Notes under the pieces: model-generated | What the model saw: the letters and a program-made list of their open reading frames with translations, nothing else | Told to the model about the DNA's origin: nothing | Databases searched by the model: none | Shown: one piece after another, positions 1-12,450 of the stretch | Position numbering within the stretch: the stretch's first letter is position 1 | How the letters are laid out: each line of letters opens with the position of its first letter | Source: Eulemur rufifrons | Lineage: Eukaryota > Chordata > Mammalia > Primates > Lemuridae | Direction: 5' to 3' | Length of the DNA: 64,000 bases | NCBI RefSeq assembly: GCF_041146395.1 | Contig: NC_090989.1 | Location: 217,218,843 to 217,282,842 of the forward strand | Program-made: the position numbers and the translations under genes

Positions 1-523
1 TTGTTCTTCCCAAGAATTCCCTCTTATTTTGGCATCTGTGACTGAAAAAGCAAATAGCTAGCTTCCTGCGTTCATTAGTCTTTGCTTCATACACCTAAGA
101 ATGAGGGAAATAGCCTTATCAAAAAAGTCACCAATAAGCATATATGATAGTTAATTTTACGTGTCAACTTGACTAGGCCACAGGGTGCCCAGATTAAATA
201 TTATCTTTGGGTATAACTGTAAGGGAGTTTCCGGCTGACATTAGCATTTGAATCGGTGGACTCAGTAAAATAGATTGCCCTCCTCAATGTGGGTGGGCAT
301 CATTCAATCCACTGATGGCCTGAATAAAATAAAAAGCAGAGGAAGGGAAGAATCATCCCCTTCCTGCTGGCCTGCAAGAGCTGGCACATTGGTCTTCTGC
401 CCTTGGGCTAGAATGTACTCCAGTGGCTTTCCTGGGTCTCTGACTTGCAGGGGGCAGATGGTGAGACTTCTCAGCTTCCACAGTCAAATGAGCCAATTCC
501 TCATAATCAATATCTCTATATAT

Positions 524-526
<3 letters not shown>

Positions 527-555
<29 letters not shown>

Positions 556-556
556 G
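527..556. repeat. (CA)n microsatellite
   Basis: About 15 uninterrupted CA units sit inside the 3' part of the MLT2-like LTR, between short TA-rich flanks. It is likely to vary in length between individuals. Confidence 0.95.
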
Positions 557-564
557 TATATAGG

Positions 565-592
565 ATACCAATAGGACATCTCCTATTGGTAT
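565..592. repeat. 12-bp perfect inverted repeat
   Basis: ATACCAATAGGA at 565-576 is the exact reverse complement of TCCTATTGGTAT at 581-592, with the 4-base spacer CATC. The right arm matches the normal LTR wording and the left arm looks like a local inverted copy of it. Confidence 0.9.
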
Positions 593-1654
593 TAGAGATC
601 TTCTAGTTCAAATCCTTCGTTTTATAAATAAGGAACTTGGATCCAAGTGGCATTACAGTTTATCGTGATAGGAAAGGTCTATTCCCTCTCAGGCCTGCCT
701 TTGGACCACTGTTCCACCACCCTTTCAGTCTAATACTTGATGTTTGGCTTCTAGAGGCAATTGAGCCAGTATGGATTAATGACCCCCACATGGACAAGAA
801 GACAGACGGTGCTATATAAAACAAACTTTTGGCTTCCCCAAATGCAACAACAAACTGTCAATTTGGAGTATGGGCATACAAGTGAATAGCGTTGTTACGC
901 ATATACAGTAGATATGCAGTGAGCACTTAATTAATACATGACGTTGAAATGAACCATGAATTAATAACGGAATTCATCAAACTGAAATTCTACTGCTATT
1001 AGTCATGCATTGGCATTTGTGGGCTTTATTCCCTCAGCCATACATAAACACGCACACACCTAGCAACCATCAAGTATCAAGGACAAACATTTCAGGTGCA
1101 AAGCACAGATTCTGGGCTTATTACAGGCAGGCAGCCTTTGGTGGGGTTGTGCTAGCTGTCCCATAACTCATTGCATTGTTGGCATGTTTTTTTTTCAACA
1201 GTGTCCTAAACACAAGTTTTATTTCATTGCTTTTATCTCAGGGTGTGTTTGAATATTTGAGAACATTGAGATGTTTTTGTGAAACGGGTTCTAGAACACT
1301 TTCAAAGTTCTTAAACACATTAGTCTAGCGATGTAAATAATTACTGTCTTGAGTTTTAAAAAATCAGGAAAAAGAGAAATAGTATAATATATATAAAGAA
1401 TTCTTTGAACCCTAACTTGAAAGAAAGGACTTTCACCCAGTTATGATCTGACTTACTCAAGTATGGAATTTAGATTTTCCTGGTATCCTAGCAAGTGCCA
1501 TCCCAAACCCATATACACAACTAAAGATGCTCTCTTGAGACAGGAGAACAATGCAGCAGCCAGTGTCTTGAAATTTGCTCATCAAGAACCATAACATTGG
1601 TCCCAGGTACTCCACATCCATAGCCTCTAATCCTCTCAACAAAAGAACAGTTTG
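593..1654. other. No recognised gene or repeat
   Basis: AT-rich sequence. The first 50 bases resemble the end of an old MIR or L3 fragment, but too weakly to call. Short open frames of 60-61 codons on both strands have no recognisable motif. I see nothing else here. Confidence 0.5.
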
Positions 1655-1795
1655 GATTTTATTTCCATTTTCCTGATAAAGAAACTAAGATTCAAAAAGG
1701 CTAAGCAAAATGTTCAAGGCTATCTATAAGAAAGTACAGAGCTAGAATGTAAACTCACTCCTAAGCATGTGCTTTTTCCACTACATTACACACAA
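1655..1795 (-). repeat. MIR SINE
   Basis: The reverse complement of the MIR core is visible: 'ttccattttcctgataaagaaact' style wording followed by 'gagctagaatgtaaactc' and 'gcatgtgctttttccacta'. It is an ancient tRNA-derived SINE. An Alu was later inserted directly beside its 3' side. Confidence 0.75.
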
Positions 1796-1798
1796 GTC

Positions 1799-2639
<841 letters not shown>

Positions 2640-2840
2640 CTATAATTTATCAAGCACTTTAATCCTCTTAACAATCTCAGAAGGTTGGTTGGCATCACAT
2701 AAATTACATCATTATGGATGAGGAACCCGGGACTCAGAAAGGTTTAGTTCTTTGTCCATGTTCCCACAGCTAGTAAATGGCAAAGCAGAATTCAGACAAG
2801 ATCTGACTCCAAACCCATGCGATTAACTGTTACCCACACA
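2640..2840 (-). repeat. MIR SINE
   Basis: Antisense MIR wording is clear: 'atggatgaggaacccgggac', 'ccacagctagtaaatggcaa' and 'tctgactccaaacccatgcg'. An ancient non-coding copy. Confidence 0.8.
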
Positions 2841-3369
2841 GTTTCTTACGAAGCAGGAAGGACCAGTTCTGCGTGTGTAGAGGGGACTTCACTGCCACTC
2901 ATTACTTTTGTTGGTCCCACTTTGATTTATGACAGCCACTCAGGTGTGATGTGTTCCCAGCTCCCTGACACCCACTGATGCAGCCACTCTCTATAGATGC
3001 GCCAAATTATATGTGCCCATCACAAATGCTGTTCTTGATCCACTTCCAAATCTCTGCTGAGACCTCCACGAGCAGATGACAAGGAGTGTCTATCCCAGCG
3101 CATTGTATCCTTTTTCAAGGCTGGGCAGCACACGGAGGCAGGCTCACGCACCGGCACCAGACTTACAACCTACGATATGTTTTGCTGTGAATACCCAGTT
3201 CTGGAGTGTTTTGATTCTGATGAAAGAGCCACTCTGTCACATTCCTAGCCCTCCATGTCCCGCTGGCTCCAGAATGGATCTGCCAACAGACTCCCGCCCC
3301 ATGTGCTGCTGATTGCCTGGCCCCTGGCCCAGCTGGATCCGCTCCTCCCAAGATGCCAGGCCTGGCCTC
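2841..3369. other. No recognised gene or repeat
   Basis: Mixed-composition unique sequence between a MIR and an L2. Open frames of 78 codons (+) and up to 122 codons (-, running into the L2) lack domains or conserved motifs that I recognise and are probably chance. Confidence 0.45.
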
Positions 3370-3800
3370 AAGCCAAGCGCTTTCTCCGCATCCTCCTTTT
3401 GACCCAGGAGCTGAAGTCTTTCTGAATGAGCTAAAGGAAGCCCAGCATACCCACCCTTCGTGGCCCAGATTCAAGGCCTCCTCTTCTGAGAAACTGTCCA
3501 GGCTCCCTCCCGGCTGCCCCTCATCCTTCAAGGGGGCAGCTCAACTCCACTCCGGGAGGTCTTCCCGGACCACACTCTCTAGATGTGACCTCTCCCCGCC
3601 AATTAATCAGACATCATCCTGCACTACGGCTTCCTGGTACTTACCACAATCTGAACTCACACTAGCTATGTACATTTATCTGTTTATTTCCCGACCCCCA
3701 CAGGAACCGCGTGCTCAGCCAGGCAGTGACCCCACAGCCTCCATGCCTACTGCCCATGGCAAGAGCAGTGCGGGGCACTGTAGATAATCAACACCTGAAT
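3370..3800 (+). repeat. L2 LINE 3' region fragment
   Basis: L2-type wording: 'gaggtcttcccggaccacac', then 'tacttaccacaatctgaac' and 'catttatctgtttatttccc', ending near 'tgcggggcactgtagataa'. A 144-codon open frame (3353-3787) runs through this LINE tail and is not evidence of a gene. Confidence 0.55.
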
Positions 3801-3849
3801 CGGTGCTGCACAAGGAAAAGAGAGTGCAAGACACGGGTGTCATTTTACA

Positions 3850-4331
3850 TTTGCTAGTGGCTGCATTAAAAGAGCAAAAAGAAACAGGTGAGATGATTTT
3901 TAATATTAATAATATGCTTCATTTAAGTCATTGTGTCTAAAATATTATCATTTCATCATGTAAGCAATATAAAAATTACTAATGAGATATGTTAAAAAGA
4001 TAGTTATTTTTTTTGGTACTAAGTCTTCAAAATCAGGTGTGTCTCCAACAGCACAGCTCAGTCTGGATGCCGAGTTTTCACTAGAAATACTTGATCTACA
4101 TTTTAGATTCCATAAACCTGACAGTTGAAATAGTAGATTCACATACCCAAATTGTATCAAACATGCTTAAACATTTTCTAATCACTGAGTCAAGTGTCAG
4201 TGTTGAAACTTGAATTTAAAGTTACTAAGCCTAATTAAGTAAAATTATTAATAAAAATCTGCTTCCTCAGATATGCTAGCCAGCTGCCATGCGCAGAATG
4301 GCCACACGTTGCTGCTAGTGGCTGCTGTGTC
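3850..4331. mobile_element. hAT-Charlie-like non-autonomous element
   Basis: The left part has the family wording 'agtggctgcattaaaagagc', 'aaatattatcatttcatcat' and 'caatataaaaattactaatg'. The right end has 'gccacacg..gctagtggctgctgtgtcc'. This fits a dispersed mammalian hAT MITE whose termini read like 'gctgtccaatag'. The outer left terminus is missing, so I could not check the 8-bp duplication. Subfamily not assigned. Confidence 0.5.
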
Positions 4332-5719
4332 CAAGAGTTAGATTGGAATGACTAAATGAGAGTGAAGGCGATTGAGGAAATAACATAGAGTAAACTTAAT
4401 TTAGAATAAATTTTAAACTATTAATTATTGAATCAATTAAGTGTAAGGAAAATGTTGCTTAGACCAATGAATCGAAAGGCCTTAAATTTCATGGAGCTTA
4501 AATCACTTTGTAGCAAGTCAGTGCAATCTTGTGTCATTTCTAAGGAGGGGTACCCCGGCCCCATGAGCTGTGCCACAGGGAGATGAGGCCACACAGAGGC
4601 ACCGGAGGCAGTGAGGCCTGGCCTTCAGGCTCAGCTAGGTCCCAGGGACTCAGTCCAGTAACAACAGTAACTGCTAGAACCAGGGACAAGACTAAGCCAC
4701 ACGGCTCTTTTGTTTCTTTAGCAAGAAGCCTTCGTTCTCCCAGGCAGGTGCTGCCTGATGCCAGTCCTCTGGCAGTTTACCACTGTCCACTCTTCATTCT
4801 AATTGCCTGGGTATGTTATGTCATTTCTCTTATAGGACAGTCGACAACCAGGTTGCTGGAGAGAGCCTTCTTCATCACTGAACAGAGCTACCAGATGTCC
4901 CCACTTGACCAGGACAACCGTAGTTCAAGCCTGTTGTCCTGGTGTCATCTGCACCCCTTTTCACTCTTAAAATTCCGGAAGATTATAATTTGCGGTGGAG
5001 CCCCTCGGGAACTGAGCTCTGGCAGGCACTCTGGAAACAGCTGCTGAATGTTAATGAGCAGAGCATGGCGGGGCCCAGAGCCCGGCTCATCTCTAGCCTT
5101 CCCTTCCGTGAATATAAATTTAGGGAATAATAAACAAACACAACCCTGTGATACAGAAAAAGTGCAAACTGGCCTTTAGACCAACAAGACTTAGTTTGCA
5201 ATCTTTGGCATTTTAAATTTCCTTTTACTCTTTTGTTTATTCTTATTTATGCCTTTTTCCCAGGATCACGTTCCTCTGTTTTCCTTGGGTATTAAAATTA
5301 GTTTTGTCTCTGATGGTTTCCCTTTATTTTCTTGCTCCCCTCCCCTCCTCCCCCCAATTTCCTTTCAAGGATTAACTCCCACAGAGCTCTGGGTTTCTCA
5401 CTCCCTCGGAAGTCTACGCTGTTGAGCTACCCTGACCTCCAGTTGTTTCAAACTAATCCTATTCCTTCCCAGGCTCTCATTTCCCCTTCAGTTCTCCAGC
5501 TTGTAAGAATGTGACAATTGCTCTGATTGATTCTTCTAGCCTGTGATTTAAGAAATGTAGGTAGAAGAAGAAAGATTTGTCTGTTTTATTTTTATTTTAC
5601 AGTTGGAGAAGGGTACTAGGTCTACTGTTATTTCCTCAATCTCCCTTCGCTCTCCAGTTCTTCAGCTTACACAGGGTTAGTTCCACATCTGACTCCATCA
5701 CAGACCAAGGGTAGGACTG
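4332..5719. other. No recognised gene or repeat
   Basis: Unique sequence. A 154-codon open frame lies at 4583-5047 (+), but the translation has no domain, signal peptide or pattern that I recognise, and there is no clear exon context. A pyrimidine-rich stretch lies at 5330-5360. Confidence 0.45.
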
Positions 5720-5885
5720 TGAGCAGGGCCTGCGGCGCTGGGCACACGAGTCTGAATCCTGGGTCCTCCACAAACTAGCTGTGTGTGCACAATTGCTTAT
5801 TCTGCCCTACACAGAATAGAGATGACACTGCCTCCCTCAGAGAACTTAGGAACATTTAAATAGAACCACCACTGACCCAGAGAGC
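5720..5885 (+). repeat. MIR SINE
   Basis: Sense MIR wording: 'tctgaatcctgggtcctcca', 'aactagctgtgtgtgca' and 'agaatagagatgacactgcc'. Diverged. Confidence 0.7.
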
Positions 5886-6719
5886 GCACTCAACGGGCAG
5901 CTATGGTCCTACTGCGAGGCTTTAGCACACTTTACTCATTCTTATTTTTGCCCTGCACTTAGTAGAGCACTCTGCCCAGCACAGGTGAGTGCCCAGGAAA
6001 TGGTCTTTTAAGTTGAATGTTTATTGCTGCAAATGAGACCAATGAAGTTCACTCCCATAAGGATCCTTAAGCGTCACCTGTCAAATATCTGAGTTTGTGC
6101 CACAGCCACGGAGTCGGCCTGAAGCCAGCCACACTGAAATGCATACTTCTGCTAGACATGGGCACTAAGCAAGGAGTCAGCTGTGTTAGTACAAGTCCTT
6201 CTCCAATATGGGGAGAGAGGGGGCGTGATATTCTAAAGTTTCACATATCCATGACACCCCCACCGAGCCACATGAAGTCCAAACCCATTAGCATGGAATA
6301 AGCACGCGTTCCGCCTGTTCCTCTCCATCCCGCTTGCTCCACACACACACACATTAGCTCCAGCAAAAATGAAATGTGGCCTAAACAACGTTATTCTCTG
6401 TCACATGTCTGAAGCTTTATCAGTCTTCTTTCTTAGAATGTCCTTGTTCCACTTTAATTTTCTTGTCTACTGGCAAACTTCTAAAGGGTAGGATCACAGG
6501 TCTTCCCCCCTTTGGAAAGGTAGTGCCAGTTCTTCAAACAGTTATGTATGTATATTCTTTCCTCGGTGTTCTCTCCATGCTGTGGGCACACTTCCTTCAG
6601 CTGTCTCAGCACAGCGTGCCAGAACAGTCAGGTTCCACATCTATCTAGATTACCAACTCCTTGTTAGAACCCAGAGTAGATGTGTAGAGTTGACTGAAAG
6701 AATGAATATACTGCTTTCA
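5886..6719. other. No recognised gene; possible LINE/MIR scraps
   Basis: Contains wording such as 'ctctgcccagcacaggtgag' near 5970 that resembles a MIR or L2 tail, but not enough to delimit it. Otherwise unclassified. Confidence 0.4.
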
Positions 6720-6915
6720 AGTTTACAATGTGCCTGTGGCATAAATTAACTTCTGTAACCTTCACGCTACTCTGAGTTATTATTATTATCCTTTCCATTT
6801 TATAGAGAGGGAAAGTTTTGTTCCTACAGCTAAATCATTTGCCCACAGTTCACTGTCAATGAAAGACAGTGCCAAAGTTAGTTCTTCTGACTCCAAATCG
6901 AGATCCCAGAGTCCT
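6720..6915 (-). repeat. MIR SINE
   Basis: Antisense MIR: 'tattatcctttccattttat', 'agagagggaaagttttg' and 'agttcttctgactccaaatc'. It is followed by an A-rich (AAAAT)n patch at 6919-6950. Confidence 0.7.
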
Positions 6916-6918
6916 CTA

Positions 6919-6950
6919 AGGAAAAAAAATAAAATAAAATAAAAAAAAAT
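6919..6950. repeat. A-rich (AAAAT)n tract
   Basis: Low-complexity A-rich run with regularly spaced T residues. Confidence 0.85.
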
Positions 6951-7434
6951 CCGTGTATACTATCTTGCCTAATCTCCCAAATAACACTGCAAGACATAAG
7001 AAACAGAGGCCAGACAGTCTCAAGTTCATGGATCTTACATGGGTTGTGGCCTGGGTCCTGAACACAGGTTTTGGCTAAAACTCATCCTCTTCCTCTGAAC
7101 CACGCTGCCTCCAAGCTGCACAATCCACGCATACCCATGGGCACTCAGAAAACAGAAATCCTTCCAACTGTTGTTTACAGTCAGGTTGGATAAATCACTG
7201 TCAAGTATACAGAGCAAAATGTCCTAACAAACTTCCTTCATTCTCCTGCCCTGAACTCCACTCCATTTCAACGCGGACAGAAGCTACAAGGTCAGGTCCC
7301 AAACACTGTGGAGCCTGGATTGGGTTAAAGGTTGAGTTTATTCTAGGCCTGCTGCAGGGAGTTCCTCTCACCTAGGCATCATTTAAAGCTAAGTAGGCTT
7401 GCCCCAATTTAGACCTTAAATCTAGTAATTGTTA
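6951..7434. other. No recognised gene or repeat
   Basis: Unique sequence. A 60-codon minus-strand frame at 7035-7217 has no recognised motif. Confidence 0.5.
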
Positions 7435-7615
7435 AGGTGTTACTCTTTGCATAAACTTTCCACATTGACCAAGTGGAATCTCATTTGAGCTTCACAACAA
7501 CCCAGGTAGATACCGAGGGCAGATACTGTTCCTAATGAATGACCGTACACAGCATGGGACCAGTCTGAGATCTGAGACTCAGGGCTCGAAATCACCGGTC
7601 TTTCCTCTGTATCAT
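7435..7615 (-). repeat. MIR SINE, diverged
   Basis: Weak antisense MIR order: 'gaatctcatttgagcttcac', 'aacaacccaggtagatac' and 'gagactcagggctcgaaatc'. Less certain than its neighbours. Confidence 0.5.
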
Positions 7616-8224
7616 AAGCCATCACCCTCAGGTAAGAAAGGAGGCTCTGTGTGCCCACTCCTGGATCCTTGGTGGAACACTATATGAGAACAGAACCTCT
7701 CAACACAGAATTACCTAAAAGAAAACAGGCATGCCATACAACCACTAGAAAGCAACTGCTCTCTGTACCTACCGGATTGTTCCTATTATTAATAGGTGGC
7801 CAGACTTTTAAAACTGAAGCGTTCTTGTGTTCTCTTCTTGCCTTACAGGAAATGTTAATATTAATACAGCAATGTATTCCCACAGCATATTTTAAATTTA
7901 AAAAATGAGATTTGTAAAAATCGGATTAGAAAACAAAAAAGCTAGTCGGAGGTTAAAACCCTTGAGGCAGATATTAACAAGCCAGCTATCAGACATAATT
8001 AGGAGAAAGCCAGATTCTACCGTAGTCACCATTTCATCTTCCACAGAGAGGCAGGATTGTGTTTCTCAACAGATGGTAGCCAAAATCCTAAAATTCTGTT
8101 TTTGTCAGAAAATAGGAGGGATTTTTTTTTTTCCTTCCTAGTGACAATTTCTGATTCTTCGGTACACCCACAAGTCATCAAGTGTAGGAAATTTAAGCTA
8201 GAGTCACTAATTTGCTATTTATTG
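7616..8224. other. No recognised gene or repeat
   Basis: Unique sequence with adjacent short frames of 85 and 78 codons (+). Neither resembles a known domain. A T-run lies near 8120. Confidence 0.45.
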
Positions 8225-8335
8225 TAACAACAGTGCCTGGTGTTTATACAGCACATTCCGTTCTGTGATCTCCAAGAATGTTACGATCCTTTCCACGAAA
8301 ACAGATGGAGAAACTAAGGCACGCGAGACCACCCA
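8225..8335 (-). repeat. MIR SINE fragment
   Basis: Antisense MIR wording ending in 'acagatggagaaactaaggc'. Short and diverged. Confidence 0.5.
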
Positions 8336-9214
8336 CATAGTCACCCTGAGGAGCCAAGAGCAGAAGCCATCTTACTGATCACTTGGCCCAAATCCTTCTG
8401 CCAGAACTGAGTCAAGATGCAGTTTAATAACAAGACACAACAACAAGAAGGTGGGCTTCCCTTAGCGCAGAAGCTCATCTCTTGATAAGCATGGGAACAC
8501 AGCAAATCCCACGACACCAGCACTCTTAAATTTGACTTATGACCTGAGAAACAGGACTAGGGGTGAGTTCATAGGCAGCCAAGCCCTCTGTGTAGGATGC
8601 CAGGGGCTTGGTACGGTCCTCTTATGAATTTCCTCACCCCAGGCCTAAAATGTCATTCTTAATATTTTGTCCCCTAAGCTTCGATTTCTGCCAAATTACA
8701 AATCCTCTGGGGAGAAATAATACTTTAAGCTAGCATTGGTCTTTCATAACTTGTGAATTAAGCCTTTGGGAGTCAGTCCGAGAAGTGCTAAGAAAGAGAA
8801 CAGGAAGATAATGAGAACAAGGAAAGAAGACTACAATGAGAGACAGACCACCAAGCAAAAACTGGATCTATTTTGTAATCTTGCCCAAGTTCCAAGACAT
8901 TTTATCCTCCTTTCTAACTGAGGTGCAGGCAGTAGTGCCTTTTAGCTAGTGTTCCAATATTTCTATTTAGTTTGTATCTTAAATTATATGCAACTCTTTC
9001 TATAAATCTCTTTGATTTCACAGAGGGTAATTTTGAATCACTCTATTTTTGTCCATGAATCTAGGATTATTTCAAAGAAAATTTTGAATGATATTAATAT
9101 ATTTTGAAATGTGTCATGGAATGTTGAAAATCTACCAAAGGTTGCCATGGGTGACTCTCTAGGAAGTGACCAAGGGCATGCATGGGATTTGGAAAATGAT
9201 CAGTCAAGATGGCT
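8336..9214. other. No recognised gene or repeat
   Basis: Unique, moderately AT-rich sequence without recognisable coding or repeat structure. Confidence 0.5.
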
Positions 9215-9395
9215 TGTCTAGTTCAGTAGTTTACCTGCCCTGTGGCCCCGGGCAGGTTTCCCAACCTCCCAGCACCTTCTCAATTTATCTGTAAAATGAG
9301 GGTAATAACACCTACTCACTCTACAGGTGATTAAAAGGATTAAATGAGATAATTCAGTGATGAGTTTAATAAAGCCGAGACAGGTATGTGCTCAT
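9215..9395 (+). repeat. MIR SINE
   Basis: Sense MIR core: 'tttatctgtaaaatgagggt', 'aataacacctactcactcta' and 'aaggattaaatgagataatt'. Well preserved for a MIR. Confidence 0.85.
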
Positions 9396-9554
9396 GCTGA
9401 GAATCACAAAGTATGCCAAGGCCAGAATTCAAACATATGTTAACCAGGAGGTAACAAACAGTGCAACTCAAACAGACTTGATCATATTGCTATTAAAGAT
9501 TGTTATTTTGGATAATGTGTGTGCAAATAGGCAGCAGCCAACATAAATGACTAA

Positions 9555-9735
9555 AGAGTTAGAGGCAATATAGTGTACTGGTTACAAACTGGAAACTTTA
9601 ACTATTTATTAACTATGCCTTGAGCAAGTTACTCAACCTCTCAGGTTTGTTTCTCATCTGCACAATGGGTAGATTACTAACAGTACCTACCTCTTAGGGT
9701 TGTCAAGAGCATTAAATGATTTGAGCTAGCAACAT
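9555..9735 (+). repeat. MIR SINE
   Basis: Second sense MIR about 160 bp downstream of the first: 'tgagcaagttactcaacctc', 'tctgcacaatgggtagatta' and 'agagcattaaatgat'. Confidence 0.85.
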
Positions 9736-9839
9736 GCACTCTCAACAGGGATTGATTTCTTACCTTGGAGGGTAAAAAAAATCCTAGACATTAGAATGGT
9801 TTATGACCCCCTAAAGCTCAACCTGACCTGACAAAAACT

Positions 9840-9940
9840 TATTTCTTAGTATTTAATTTCTTTCATTATGGAGAAATAAAATTTAATTCAAATTCAAATT
9901 AACTCAGTTAATTTAAATTAAACTTTAATTTAATTTTTCT
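9840..9940. repeat. AT-rich low-complexity tract
   Basis: Repeated AATT/TTAA-type words (aattcaaattcaaatta and similar) form a short low-complexity patch. Confidence 0.7.
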
Positions 9941-9994
9941 ACGTAAGGGGACAATAATGGGAAAAAAAAAAAGACTGAGAAACACTGAGTTAGT

Positions 9995-10050
9995 ACACAT
10001 AAAGCCCTTGTAATAGGGCCTGACACATAATAAGCATTTAAGAAGTATTT
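9995..10050 (+). repeat. MIR 3' end fragment
   Basis: 'gggcctgacacataataagc' followed by an aatattt-like end matches the 3' end wording of MIR. It could equally be an L2 tail. Confidence 0.45.
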
Positions 10051-10359
10051 ATCACAATGATTTTTCTTCCTATTTTTAGTAGTAGTGGCAGTATCCTGGC
10101 TCCAATTAAGCATGTTATAATTGAATTAATTTGAGGCTACAGTTTAGAACTAAAGTTTAAATGTTTTAAACCATTTAAAATTACTTAAATCATTAAACAT
10201 GACTATAATGTATGTGTGTTGGTGAGAGGGGATTTTAAAGAGTAAGACAACGGAGGCTGATTTTTCAACCATGCCTGAGAATTCCAGCTTAAATAATGTT
10301 CATCTTTCTTAATTGCTACTTTCCCTCCTCCTACTCTATATCTTTGTCAGAAAGAAGAA

Positions 10360-10905
10360 ACACAAATGCAGGCGATAGCAGTGTAGTGAAAACAGCAAGT
10401 TTTTTGGCTAAGCTACCCAGCCTCTTTTTTTTTTTTTTTTCTTGGAGACAGTCTCACTCTGTTGCCGGGACTAGAGTGCTGTGGCATCAGCCTAGCTCAC
10501 AGCAACCTCAAACTCCTGGGCTCCAGCAATCCTCCTGCCTCAGCCTCCCGAGTAGCTGAGACTACAGGCATGAGCCACCATGCCCGGCTAATTTTTTCTC
10601 TATATACTTTTAGTTGTCCATATAACTTCTTTCTATTTTTAGTAGAGACGAGGTCTTGCTCTTGCTCAGGCTGGTCTCGAACTCCTGAGCTCAATCAATC
10701 CACCCGCCTCGGCCTCCCAGAGTGCTAGGATTACAGGCGTGAGCCACCGTGCCTGGCCAACTCAGCCTCTTTGAGTCTCAGTTTCCTGGAAAGAAGGACA
10801 CCTTCCCCAAAAGTTTGTCCAAAGCATCAGATGAAAGAATGTTCATGAATGTATAGCACTGTGCCCAACATACAGTAGGTGCTTGATAAATACCAGTTTT
10901 CCCTT
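10360..10905 (+). repeat. MIR SINE interrupted by an Alu
   Basis: The MIR head ('gatagcagtgtagtgaaaac') lies at 10360-10423. Its remainder ('ttgagtctcagtttcctgga', 'cagtaggtgcttgataaata') resumes at 10759-10905. The antisense Alu at 10424-10758 splits it, with an approximate target duplication of ACYCAGCCTCTT on each side. Confidence 0.75.
10424..10758 (-). mobile_element. Alu SINE, strepsirrhine-type
   Basis: Antisense dimer with a leading poly-T and 'gtggcatcagcctagctcac'. It carries the AT-rich linker 'tatatacttttagttgtcca..taacttctttctatttttag' typical of lemur Alus, ending 'ccaccgtgcctggcc'. Flanks ACCCAGCCTCTT (10415-10426) and ACTCAGCCTCTT (10760-10771) fit a target duplication with one mismatch. 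Short antisense Alu reading frames here are not genes. Confidence 0.92.
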
Positions 10906-12079
10906 CAAATTATGTAGTTTGAATTACTATGAACCATAGAGTTTTTCATCAGGATGCAGTCAATACTTAGTGTGCAATCTAAAACATTTCTAAATCGTTT
11001 TTAAAGGAAGATGTCTATTTAAAAAAAAAATGTTTCATGGTTCAGATAGAATGTGCAAATAGCATTTCAGAGATGTGTAGGGAACCATACAAAATAAAAT
11101 TTTAGTGTGCTTTCTCACAATTTGCCTTCCTTTCTGGCAAGCACTGCACAAGCCTGGTCTCCTGTTGAGAAGGCCCCTGAGCAAAAGAGCAGGGCAGATT
11201 TTCAGGCCACACTCCCAGCGTGTTGGCTTGATTTGGCTGTTGGAGGCGTCCAGTGGGGATTTATGTATCTCCCTTCAGTTTTCCTGAGGTCTCAATCCAC
11301 TGGATCCATGTTGCCAAACTCCCACTTCACTCTCGTGAATAGTGAGGTTCCAGAGAGCCAAGCATTTTAAGTCTAACAAATTACCATTTTAACAGCTGCA
11401 ATTTTGAGTAAATGTGATCTTGAAAGAAGCCAAGGTGCTTCAGTAACTTCACAACAGAGCTATCCTTACAATAAGGATAAATGACCACAGTGTTTTCCAG
11501 GGCACTCCATGGGTTTCCTCTAACACCAGGAGGGGGAAAGGGAGATATTCAAGGATGCACTTCCCGTCCCACCCAGGGTCTTCGTCAACCGATTTATGTA
11601 CTTATAAATTCATTAGCACCACAAACACAGACTATTGATGTGATTTGAGTATTAAAGCTACTGATGAACCTAATCTGAACAATAGTGTACCTATCAAGAA
11701 AAACACTTCCCTGATGATAATCTCAGAAGCCATGTACAAACTCTACACAGAGGAAAAAGAATAGGCCTGTTTCTACAAATGAAATGCCTGGCATGTTTGC
11801 AAAATCACTTGGTTTTCCATCCCTCCACGTACTGTTTAGCTACACAAGTACCAACTGTTAACCTGTCCAGATGGCTTACAGTGTCCTTTTATTCCTGTTT
11901 AAATTAGTTTATCAGTTTAACACCTTCCAGTGCTGATGCTAAATGCAAAAGTTTCTTTGAGACCTTTTCATCTTGATTCTTAGCTCCAAGTCCAAATTAT
12001 TGCTTTAAGGTATAAAAAGGAAGGGAAGCTTATCTCACAGGACTTCATTGAAGCTCCTAAGTAAAATGTTACATCTCTC
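10906..12079. other. No recognised gene or repeat
   Basis: Unique sequence between two Alus. Open frames of 60 and 87 codons at 11105-11370 overlap each other in different frames and show no recognised domain. Confidence 0.45.
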
Positions 12080-12080
12080 C

Positions 12081-12450
<370 letters not shown>

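Larger units (their letters stand above)
143..592 (+). mobile_element. ERVL-type solo LTR (MLT2-like)
   Basis: The segment opens like an MLT2-family LTR (tatgatagttaattttacg), continues through the family's 'caacttgac..ggccac.gggtgcccaga' and 'cctcaatgtgggtgggc' stretches, and ends with the usual 'gagccaattcct' and 'cctattgg' wording. It is an old non-coding LTR copy of an ERVL endogenous retrovirus. No internal viral genes lie beside it. The 3' end is disturbed by a CA repeat and a short inverted repeat, and the last part of the family consensus is missing. The class is fairly sure from memory; the subfamily is not. Confidence 0.7.

Noticed and set aside
353..574. Open frames with repeated TH or CV dipeptides
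   Set aside because: They are translations of the CA microsatellite at 527-556.
3163..3787. Open frames of 122 (-) and 144 (+) codons
   Set aside because: Both lie largely in an L2 tail and overlap each other on opposite strands; no domain is visible.
4583..5047. 154-codon plus-strand open frame
   Set aside because: No motif, no transcript signal I can see, and the translation resembles no protein I know. Kept only as a note in the gap entry.
10462..10728. Open frames inside the antisense Alu, and similar ones at 12178, 45386 and 51276
   Set aside because: They are the familiar translations of Alu sequence (runs like SARDQPEQE and its reverse), not genes.
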